The notes below the pieces were generated by a model. The model was not told the origin of the DNA, ran no database searches, and worked only from the letters and a program-made list of their open reading frames with translations. Both the position numbers and the translations under genes were made by a program. From assembly GCA_902765975.1 (NCBI GenBank), contig CACXBO010000166.1, forward strand, positions 1 to 5,527: a stretch of DNA of 5,527 nt, given 5' to 3'. Positions 1-5,527 of the stretch are shown one piece after another. Positions within the stretch are counted from its first letter, which is position 1, and each line of letters begins with the position of its first letter. This DNA is from Oscillospiraceae bacterium. GTDB taxonomy: Bacteria; Bacillota; Clostridia; Oscillospirales; Oscillospiraceae.

Positions 1-14
1 AAGGATGAAGGAAA

Positions 15-1388
15 ATGGCAAACGAGACTATCCCCTACAAAATCTATCTTGAAGAATCTGAGATGCCCAGGTATTGGTACAACGTCAGAGCCGACATGAA
101 AAACAAGCCTGCTCCGCTTATCAATCCCGCAACTCACGAGCCGATGTCGGCATCCGACCTCGCTCCGGTTTTCTGCGACGAGCTTATTGCTCAGGAGCTT
201 GATAACGACACGCGCGAATATCCCATACCCCAGGAGATCCTTGGCTTCTATAAGATGTACCGCCCCTCTCCCCTCGTTCGCGCATACTGCCTTGAGGAAA
301 AGCTTCAGACGCCCGCAAAGATCTATTACAAGTTTGAGGGCAACAACACATCGGGCAGCCATAAGCTCAATTCCGCAATAGCTCAGGCCTACTATGCCAA
401 GAAGCAGGGACTCAAGGGCGTCACTACCGAGACCGGAGCTGGCCAGTGGGGTACTGCACTGTCAATGGCCTGCGCTTACCTCGGACTGGACTGCAAAGTT
501 TATATGGTCAAGGTCAGCTACGAACAGAAACCGTTCCGCCGCGAGGTCATGCGCACTTATGGCGCGTCCGTAACTCCCTCTCCATCGGATACAACGAGCA
601 TCGGAAGGAAAATACTTGCCGAGCATCCGGGAACGACAGGTTCTCTCGGTTGCGCGATATCCGAGGCTGTAGAGGTTGCGACATCCACTCCGGGATATCG
701 CTACGTTCTCGGCTCCGTCCTTAATCAGGTACTTCTGCATCAGAGCGTTATCGGTCTTGAAACGAAGATCGCTCTCGACAAATACGGCATCAAGCCGGAC
801 ATCATCATCGGCTGCGCCGGCGGCGGCTCAAACCTCGGCGGTCTTATTTCTCCGTTTATGGGCGAAAAGCTTCGCGGTGAGGCAGATTACCGCATAATAG
901 CAGTTGAGCCCGCGTCCTGCCCGAGCTTTACCAGAGGCGTTTTTGCTTACGATTTCTGCGATACAGGCATGGTCTGCCCGCTTGCAAAGATGTATACCCT
1001 CGGCGCGGACTATATTCCTGCCCCGAATCACGCCGGAGGACTCAGATATCACGGAATGAGCCCCGTTCTCTCCCAGCTCTATCACGACGGATATATGGAG
1101 GCGACGTCGGTACCTCAGACAAAGGTCTTTGAAGCTGCAGAGTTCTTTGCAAGATCTGAGGGTATTCTCCCCGCTCCCGAATCATCCCACGCTATCCGTG
1201 TCGCCATCGACGAGGCGCTCAAGTGCAAAGAGACCGGTGAAGAAAAAACTATTGTCTTCGGACTTAGCGGAACAGGCTATTTTGACCTCGTTGCATATCA
1301 AAAATTCAACGACGGGCTTATGGACGACTATATCCCCACAGACGAGGAGCTTCAGGAGAGCTTCTCCAAGCTTCCTAAGGTCGACTGA
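15..1388 (+). CDS. trpB: Tryptophan synthase beta chain, type 2 (TrpB2), PLP-dependent
   Basis: This cytoplasmic PLP enzyme of fold type II condenses indole with L-serine to give tryptophan. The 457-residue protein matches the longer TrpB2 branch, which has an extended N-terminus (here YKIYLEESEMPRYWYN, residues 8-23), rather than the roughly 400-residue TrpB1 branch. Visible motifs are SHKLN at 115-119 with the PLP lysine K117, ETGAGQWG at 139-146 with catalytic Glu139 (W in place of the TrpB1 His), VSYEQKPFRR around 167-176, GGGSN at 269-273 for the PLP phosphate, HAGGLRYHG at 339-347, PAPESSHA at 386-393 and LSGTG at 417-421. The ATG at 15 has AAGGA at bases 1-5, nine bases upstream. A closer AAGGA at 8-12 is probably too close to the start. 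No trpA follows, and what precedes the gene is outside the window. TrpB2 enzymes are often encoded apart from trpA and have been proposed to salvage indole or act without a TrpA partner. The gene is intact and ends about 10 bases before a strong terminator. Confidence 0.96.
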   Translation: MANETIPYKIYLEESEMPRYWYNVRADMKNKPAPLINPATHEPMSASDLAPVFCDELIAQELDNDTREYPIPQEILGFYKMYRPSPLVRAYCLEEKLQTPAKIYYKFEGNNTSGSHKLNSAIAQAYYAKKQGLKGVTTETGAGQWGTALSMACAYLGLDCKVYMVKVSYEQKPFRREVMRTYGASVTPSPSDTTSIGRKILAEHPGTTGSLGCAISEAVEVATSTPGYRYVLGSVLNQVLLHQSVIGLETKIALDKYGIKPDIIIGCAGGGSNLGGLISPFMGEKLRGEADYRIIAVEPASCPSFTRGVFAYDFCDTGMVCPLAKMYTLGADYIPAPNHAGGLRYHGMSPVLSQLYHDGYMEATSVPQTKVFEAAEFFARSEGILPAPESSHAIRVAIDEALKCKETGEEKTIVFGLSGTGYFDLVAYQKFNDGLMDDYIPTDEELQESFSKLPKVD

Positions 1389-1397
1389 TAATAAACT

Positions 1398-1450
1398 GTA
1401 TAGTAAAAACGTCGGCAAGGGCTAAGCCCTTGCCGATGTTTTTACTATAC
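1398..1450. terminator. Bidirectional intrinsic terminator between convergent genes
   Basis: The two arms, 1398-1422 and 1426-1450, pair along 25 positions around a TAA loop, with one G-U wobble (1411 with 1437) and no mismatch. The GC-rich core is TCGGCAAGGGC / GCCCTTGCCGA. It is flanked by an A5 run on the left and a T5 run on the right, so either strand reads as GC stem followed by a U run. It starts 10 bases after the trpB2 stop and ends 8 bases before the stop of the - strand SLH gene. It should therefore end both transcripts. Confidence 0.93.
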
Positions 1451-1457
1451 GCATTAT

Positions 1458-3833
1458 TTAATTCGCAAGCTTGCGGTAGAGGAACAAAACGACGTCGGCT
1501 CTGGGGCATATTACCTTGGGGCTTACCTCAAGGGTAAGTCCGTCCAGCAGTCCGGCTCCCTTTGCCCATGCTCCTGCTTCCTTATACCATCCGTCGGCGC
1601 CTATGCCGAGAGTTCTGTAGAGGAAGGTGATGATGTGCGCTGTGGAACAGGTTTTCTTCGGTGAGAAGTGCGTCTCGTCAGTGCCGTTCGTTATTCCCTT
1701 TTCAACAGCCCAGAGAACTGCTTTGAAGAAATAATCCGAGCTTTTAACGTCTACGAACGGATTCTTTGTTGACTTAGGCTCCGGGCAGCCCATTGCTCTC
1801 CAGAGGAAGGTCACCGTCTGACCGCGAGTCACGTTTCTTTCCGGTCCGAACTTATCGTCGCTCACGCCGTTTGTGACCTGCGGGTCTGAGTGATATGCCC
1901 ACATTACCGCTTCATAGTAATAGTCGGCAGAGCTTACGTCAATAAACGGGTTTTCCTCGCTTAGGAAAAAGTACGTCTGTAGACTGATCTTGCCGTCGTA
2001 CAGGAAAAACATAGCCGGTGTTCCGTTTATATACGCAGTTACCTCGGGATAGGTCCCGAAACTGAGTCCTGATTTTGGAGCGAGAGTAATGTTCAGAATA
2101 TAAGAACCGTTCTTTACGAACTTATCTTTTGAGGTTAACCTTGCGTCGTTGGAATCGTTGATCCATAAAACAGTCTCGACTGCATATCCGGCGTTCTCCG
2201 GTACGGTTGCCTTAAAGCTCGGTGCGTTTCCTTCAACGGGCTTTTCGATATTGACCTCAACAAGCTTGATCGCAGCGGCAGACGGCCCGTCGTCTGGAAG
2301 GGTTTCAAACATATGCGTGAGCAAAATCACATCGTTGATGCTCTGCGTGATCGTCTCGCCTCCGTTTATTTTGCCCTCCGCATCGGAAGCGAACTCATAG
2401 CCTTCAAGCGCAACTAGTTCGATGGCGACCTGATACGTATGACCCGCTTTGAATTGGTAGCTGCGCTGATTTTTGATAACTCTCTCCTCGGGTTCAATGC
2501 TCGGATCCTGAGTTATATCAGTCCAGCATATACCCGATAAAAAGTAGCCTTCGTTATCGTCGAAAATACCGTAGCCGTTTCCGAGCATCGAAGCGACGTA
2601 GGACGGCAGCTCTCCTGCCTTAGGCGCGTTTATCGAAACGTCGGTTTTGTGTATCTCGGTTTTCGCAGTTTCTCCGCCCGTGCGGAAATCAATGCCTACG
2701 ATGGCAGTACCGTCGGCATTCTGAACGAATTTGCTTACGGTGCCGACGTTAACATAGATCACGGAGGAGAAAAGATTCATCAGAGTATAGCCCTCTGCAG
2801 GCGTGAGCGTGAGCTCGAGCCTGTAGCCGGTGTTCGGCTTGAACTTGCCTGTCGCGTCGATATCAAAGTCGACTCCCGTTGTTTGAAGCCATTTACTGAA
2901 GCTGACGGAAACGGTATTCGGGGAGCAGGTAAAGCCGCTCGTCTGCATAGCCTCTCCTGCTTCAGGTAACCTGATGCTTTCAATAGTGACGTCGCTCATT
3001 GTCATCGCGCAGGTGAACTCGAACTTCGCCCAGCCGTAAGACGGATTGTTGCTTGAAATGTCTGCAGAATAATCCCCGCCGTTAAAAACCACAAAAGATC
3101 CGCTGTCAAAGTATCCGAGGCGCTTATAATTCTGAGCCTTGAAGTAAAGCCACATAGTATAAGTCCTGCCCGGATAGTAAAACACGTCGGTCTCGGAAAG
3201 CGTTTTGCCGTTTACCTCCCACTGTACAGAGAGGTCGAAATCCTGAGGCCCGTCAAATGAGAAATCATTTGCGCTCCAGACCCTCTCTCCTGCAACGACA
3301 GAGCCGTCAAATTTTCTGTTCAGGTCGAGGTATATTCCGTTCCACTCGTTATATACGACGTCGGTCTTATAGTAGAGATAGACAGCTCCGCAGTATGAGG
3401 GCATGCTTGTGCTCTTGGAGAGTCCGTCCTTTCCCTGCACCCGCATCGCCATTTCGTCGGATACCTTCACTGAAAAGGATTGTTTGGGGAACATATTGCT
3501 GTCGTTCCTGTAAAGGTGGAGTACGGCGACGTAGCAGTGTCCCTGCACCGCCTTCGCTCCGGATGATAGCTTTGTTCCGCTCGGCGCACCGTAATTCCTG
3601 GCGCCGGAAAAACTTGTTCCCTGATCGTACCACTCTATCTCGGGGTAATCGGTATCTTTTTCATATCCTGCACCGCTTGGAAGAGCATAGGTCGTGTCGA
3701 ACGTCATCCCTGCAACCGGCTGTCTGACTCCGGATATAGATACCTCGGAAATATCTGCGGCATATGCTGCAAAAGGCAGTACTCCTATTGCCATAATAAG
3801 GCACAGAACAATGCTTATAACTCGTCTTGACAT
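1458..3833 (-). CDS. Secreted repeat protein with three C-terminal SLH domains
   Basis: This is a 791-residue cell-surface protein. Residues 1-25 form a Sec signal peptide (MSRR, hydrophobic core, likely signal peptidase I site AYA|AD after residue 25). Residues of about 26-615 hold roughly five degenerate beta-rich units beginning near 29, 157, 279, 396 and 523. The recurring pattern is V-x-I followed by P-x-x-G or similar, then a W/F strand, then a tract like F-x-x-G-x-x-Y-x-x-x-L-x-L and a G-Y-x-F turn. This suggests Ig-like sandwiches and is my inference. SLH domains lie at about 629-682, 691-743 and 745-791. The first keeps VTRGQ (668-672); the second (STAH) and third (PRAD) are altered. 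SLH domains bind pyruvylated secondary wall polymers, so the protein should be non-covalently wall-anchored. The start is supported by GGAGG (bases 3842-3846), eight bases upstream. It is the second gene of a unit with the lipoprotein gene, 21 nt away. No enzymatic motif was recognised, so it may be adhesive or structural. Confidence 0.92.
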   Translation of the reverse strand: MSRRVISIVLCLIMAIGVLPFAAYAADISEVSISGVRQPVAGMTFDTTYALPSGAGYEKDTDYPEIEWYDQGTSFSGARNYGAPSGTKLSSGAKAVQGHCYVAVLHLYRNDSNMFPKQSFSVKVSDEMAMRVQGKDGLSKSTSMPSYCGAVYLYYKTDVVYNEWNGIYLDLNRKFDGSVVAGERVWSANDFSFDGPQDFDLSVQWEVNGKTLSETDVFYYPGRTYTMWLYFKAQNYKRLGYFDSGSFVVFNGGDYSADISSNNPSYGWAKFEFTCAMTMSDVTIESIRLPEAGEAMQTSGFTCSPNTVSVSFSKWLQTTGVDFDIDATGKFKPNTGYRLELTLTPAEGYTLMNLFSSVIYVNVGTVSKFVQNADGTAIVGIDFRTGGETAKTEIHKTDVSINAPKAGELPSYVASMLGNGYGIFDDNEGYFLSGICWTDITQDPSIEPEERVIKNQRSYQFKAGHTYQVAIELVALEGYEFASDAEGKINGGETITQSINDVILLTHMFETLPDDGPSAAAIKLVEVNIEKPVEGNAPSFKATVPENAGYAVETVLWINDSNDARLTSKDKFVKNGSYILNITLAPKSGLSFGTYPEVTAYINGTPAMFFLYDGKISLQTYFFLSEENPFIDVSSADYYYEAVMWAYHSDPQVTNGVSDDKFGPERNVTRGQTVTFLWRAMGCPEPKSTKNPFVDVKSSDYFFKAVLWAVEKGITNGTDETHFSPKKTCSTAHIITFLYRTLGIGADGWYKEAGAWAKGAGLLDGLTLEVSPKVICPRADVVLFLYRKLAN

Positions 3834-3854
3834 TGTTTTCCCCTCCGGTGGTTA

Positions 3855-5198
3855 TCAATCTGCAAGAAGCTCGTTTCCTTCATCATAAGAATCGGGAAGA
3901 TAATCTACGCCCAACGCGAGAAGAGGCTCGTACCACTCAGAATAATAAAATGGCATCATATCATTATAGAGGCATTCGGATGTATCTCCGGTTTTAACGT
4001 CATCCCAGAGCATGCCCCACGGACGCAGATAGAAGTGATAAATGAAAGTGTCGTTTGCATTATCGGGATCGGCATAGGTTCCGACCAGCTCGATCATATT
4101 TTCAAAGTGAGAAACAGATGATACTTCCGGATCAACGCTCCAATGATTTGAGTCAAAGTTCATCGAGTTTCCGTCCCATCCGGGGACCCACTGCCCGCCG
4201 TCAAAGAACGTTCCGGAATCAGCGACCATTGTTCCGTGCTCTCCCGAGCCGGACTCAAAGGTAACCCAGCTTGTCATGAGCGGGGTATCTTTGCTGGTCT
4301 CCATATCCCAAAGCATCAGCAGTCCGGTGTCGTCGCTGTAAACGTAGATCGTCGCATAGGCGTCCCATGCGTAATCATTGAATTTCTCATAGTTGCCGCT
4401 GGCATCCGTAATGCACCACCAGCCATACCACTCGCCTTCCCACCATCCGAAGTCGGCTGCGGGCGTCGCGGGTTCGGTGGGCTCAGTGGGCTGCTCAGTC
4501 GGCTCAGTCGGCTGTTCTGTGGGCTCGGCCGGCTGTTCGGTGGGCTTATCCGCTCCGTCGTGCTCTGCCTGAGCTGCAATATCGTCAGCGTTAGTCGGCT
4601 CGATGCTTGCAAGTATTTTCTGAACGTCAGCGTCGTCAAGGCTGATCTTTCCGTTGTCGGTCTCATACATCAGCGACGCCTGATACTGTATCTCGCCCTT
4701 ATCTTCAAAGAGGATTATGTACTTTACACCGTAGCTCGTGCCCTTAAAGCCGGTCCATACGTGATCGCCGGTAACGAATTTCTCGATAGTTTCGGTGTCC
4801 TCATACCAGCTCTCGTCAGCCATATAAAGTGAAGTATGCGCGCCGCCGTATGTAATACGGATGTTGGGCTTGGTAAAGAGATCCCAGTCGTCAGACCCGC
4901 CCTTGCAGATAGTAAGCGCATCGGGATCCATTTCGTTGGGATCGTCGGAGAATACGTCGTGCTGGGGGAACTCCTTCCATCCCTCTGGGACAAAAGCCTT
5001 AAAGCTTCCGGTATCGTAGTACGTTCCGGCTATCTCTTTGCCGCCATCGTCATTATCCTTATCGCCCTTATCGCCCTTGTCGCCCTTGTCGGTCTTGGAG
5101 GGTCTGTCGTCGTCATCGCTCCCGCCACCGCCGCCGCTGCAGGCAGCTAATGAAAACAGCATCGCGATAACCAGAAGAATACATAAAAGCTTTTTCAT
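3855..5198 (-). CDS. Surface lipoprotein with two extracellular domains joined by a Pro/Thr/Glu linker
   Basis: This 447-residue protein starts with a lipoprotein signal peptide: MKK, a hydrophobic stretch, and lipobox LAAC at 17-20, making C20 the lipidated residue. The mature end is G/D-rich (SGGGGGSDDDD), then carries a short K-G-D repeat (38-46). Residues of about 56-200 form a first domain with F-x-A-F-V-P-E-G-W at 66-74 and a closing helix ending V-x-K-I-L-A-S-I at 192-199. This resembles PsbP/MOG1-like lipoprotein domains, but the similarity is weak and unproven. A P-T-E-Q-P-type linker spans 219-246. Residues 249-447 form a second, strongly aromatic and acidic domain that opens W-W-x3-W-x2-W-W and whose family I cannot name. 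No catalytic signature was seen. The start has GGGAGGA at 5206-5212, seven bases upstream of the ATG. A consensus promoter lies about 65 bases upstream, and the SLH gene follows after 21 nt. The protein is likely held on the outer face of the membrane; its ligand is unknown. Confidence 0.9.
   Translation of the reverse strand: MKKLLCILLVIAMLFSLAACSGGGGGSDDDDRPSKTDKGDKGDKGDKDNDDGGKEIAGTYYDTGSFKAFVPEGWKEFPQHDVFSDDPNEMDPDALTICKGGSDDWDLFTKPNIRITYGGAHTSLYMADESWYEDTETIEKFVTGDHVWTGFKGTSYGVKYIILFEDKGEIQYQASLMYETDNGKISLDDADVQKILASIEPTNADDIAAQAEHDGADKPTEQPAEPTEQPTEPTEQPTEPTEPATPAADFGWWEGEWYGWWCITDASGNYEKFNDYAWDAYATIYVYSDDTGLLMLWDMETSKDTPLMTSWVTFESGSGEHGTMVADSGTFFDGGQWVPGWDGNSMNFDSNHWSVDPEVSSVSHFENMIELVGTYADPDNANDTFIYHFYLRPWGMLWDDVKTGDTSECLYNDMMPFYYSEWYEPLLALGVDYLPDSYDEGNELLAD
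4461..4544 (-). repeat. Degenerate 21-bp repeats coding the P-T-E-Q-P-x-E interdomain linker
   Basis: Residues 219-246 of the lipoprotein read as three 7-residue units P-T-E-Q-P-[A/T]-E followed by P-T-E-P-A-T-P. The DNA shows matching 21-base periodicity of GGCTCAGT/GGCTGTTC-like blocks. The linker separates the two extracellular domains. It is typical of extended, protease-resistant spacers in Gram-positive surface proteins. Confidence 0.82.
5061..5096 (-). repeat. 9-bp tandem repeat coding K-G-D units
   Basis: On the + strand, three near-identical 9-base units (ATCGCCCTT, ATCGCCCTT, GTCGCCCTT) are followed by a degenerate fourth (GTCGGTCTT, 5088-5096). They encode K-G-D, K-G-D, K-G-D and a preceding K-T-D in the lipoprotein, just after the lipid-attached G/D-rich end. 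Residues are 35-46. This is a charged flexible spacer, and copy number could change by slippage without shifting the frame. Confidence 0.8.
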
Positions 5199-5243
5199 TT
5201 TTTGTTCCTCCCTATTATTTATGCTTTTTCTATAAAATCCGAG

Positions 5244-5271
5244 GATATAATACCCCGTTTATTATTATATC
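5244..5271. promoter_or_regulatory. 9-bp inverted repeat overlapping the -10 box, possible operator
   Basis: GATATAATA (5244-5252) and TATTATATC (5263-5271) are perfect inverse copies separated by 10 bases (CCCCGTTTAT), with centres 19 bp apart. The right arm contains the -10 box, and the dyad axis lies near the predicted start site. A dimeric repressor bound here would block the promoter. Much of the right arm is upstream of the predicted start, so an RNA hairpin in the leader is less likely than a DNA operator. The region is AT-rich, so coincidence remains possible. Confidence 0.4.
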
Positions 5272-5292
5272 GGTCAGGGAGAACAATGTCAA
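5264..5292 (-). promoter_or_regulatory. Consensus sigma-A promoter for the lipoprotein-SLH unit
   Basis: On the - strand, TTGACA (bases 5287-5292) is followed by exactly 17 bases and then TATAAT (5264-5269). Both hexamers and the spacing equal the housekeeping consensus. Transcription should start near 5257, leaving a leader of about 59 nt that ends in the GGGAGGA ribosome site. No extended -10 TG is present. The -35 box begins one base after the stop codon of the upstream gene. A perfect match suggests high basal activity unless it is repressed. Confidence 0.85.
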
Positions 5293-5293
5293 C

Positions 5294-5527
5294 TTATTCG
5301 CCCCACTCTGCCCACAGTGTTACAGTAACTTCTCCGTCGCCAAAGGCTTCGAGCAGTTCTTCTCGTGTCACGTCTGTAATACTGGCAAGTTTAGTCATGC
5401 TCCACGTGTTCTCGTCATATAAGATCGAAAGCTTGTTCCCGTTATAGAGAATAACGTCTCCGGGTCCGGCGGTTATTTCAGAATCGTTTCGCGTTACTTC
5501 CCAAGGCAGATCTCCGACCTTTTCAAA
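5294..5527 (-). CDS. C-terminal part of a cyclophilin-like domain protein (5' end outside window)
   Basis: Reading the - strand from the right edge gives 77 open codons ending in TAA at 5294-5296. The start lies beyond base 5527, so this is the end of a longer gene. The peptide begins FEKVGDLPWEV and continues through A-G-P-G-D-V-I-L-Y-N-G-N-K (residues 20-32 of the fragment), L-S-I-L-Y (33-37), a segment with T-W-S-M-T-K-L, and finally E-E-L-L-E-A-F-G-D-G-E-V-T-V-T-L near the stop. This order (GD-LPWE, PGDxxLYNGN, WSxTxL, eeL...GxGxVTVTL) is the familiar end of the cyclophilin-like domain found in many secreted or lipid-anchored Clostridia proteins. Members share the fold of peptidyl-prolyl isomerases, but catalysis is usually unproven. 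Whether this protein is exported cannot be judged, because its N-terminus is missing. The gene ends one base before the -35 box of the lipoprotein promoter, and no terminator hairpin is evident after it, so some readthrough is plausible. Confidence 0.82.
   Translation of the reverse strand, partial: FEKVGDLPWEVTRNDSEITAGPGDVILYNGNKLSILYDENTWSMTKLASITDVTREELLEAFGDGEVTVTLWAEWGE

Noticed and set aside
3257..3727. A 156-codon + strand open frame opposite the SLH protein gene
   Set aside because: Its composition is Arg/Ser/Pro-rich with no domain pattern, as expected for the complement of a real gene.
3759..3833. The SLH protein as a lipoprotein, because of a Cys at residue 11
   Set aside because: The Cys lies within the hydrophobic core and lacks a lipobox context. 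The A-Y-A site after residue 25 fits signal peptidase I.
4236..4832. A 198-codon + strand open frame opposite the lipoprotein gene
   Set aside because: It is fully antisense to a well-supported lipoprotein gene. Its Leu/Gly/Arg-rich middle is the reverse reading of the P-T-E-Q-P repeats, and it has no convincing ribosome site.
5246..5251. TATAAT on the + strand, as a possible divergent promoter
   Set aside because: It is a by-product of the inverted repeat. The position for a -35 box holds only a weak GCTTTT-like sequence, and no + strand gene follows.
5244..5271. The inverted repeat read as a terminator of the upstream gene or a leader hairpin
   Set aside because: The stem is almost entirely A-T and has no U tract after it. 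The predicted transcript of the lipoprotein unit starts inside it, so the full hairpin would not form in that RNA.
5202..5447. An 81-codon + strand open frame at the right end
   Set aside because: It crosses the promoter region and runs antisense to the cyclophilin-like fragment, which has recognisable family motifs.

Overview
The window looks like chromosomal DNA of a Gram-positive, low-to-mid GC Firmicute, most likely a Clostridia member of the Oscillospiraceae/Ruminococcaceae kind. This is inferred from four things: strong GGAGG-type ribosome binding sites, a lipoprotein with a Gram-positive style leader, an S-layer homology (SLH) protein with the FxDV / WA / FLYR style typical of that group, and a cyclophilin-like secreted-protein domain common in it. 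No mobile element, RNA gene or CRISPR array was seen.

Layout from left to right. (1) A complete type-2 tryptophan synthase beta chain gene (trpB2) on the + strand, 15-1388. (2) A very stable, nearly symmetric hairpin at 1398-1450 that should terminate transcription from both sides. (3) On the - strand, convergent with trpB2, a 791-residue secreted protein with about five degenerate beta-rich repeats and three C-terminal SLH domains (1458-3833). (4) Just upstream of it, across a 21-nt gap, a 447-residue lipoprotein (3855-5198). (5) A 97-nt gap before the next stop codon that holds a perfect-consensus sigma-A promoter (TTGACA, 17 nt, TATAAT) reading into the lipoprotein gene, with a 9-bp inverted repeat over its -10 box. 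(6) At the right edge, the last 77 codons of another - strand gene, which I read from the sequence as the end of a cyclophilin-like domain protein. Its 5' end lies outside the window.

The lipoprotein and the SLH protein form a clear two-gene transcription unit from one strong promoter to the shared terminator. Both products should sit outside the membrane: one lipid-anchored at its N-terminus, the other bound to the cell wall through SLH domains. The upstream cyclophilin-like protein may belong to the same surface neighbourhood but has its own transcript start elsewhere. trpB2 belongs to amino acid metabolism and appears to be unrelated. The molecular job of the lipoprotein/SLH pair cannot be named from sequence alone. 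This is the part of the window most likely to be undescribed, but nothing here proves a new system.
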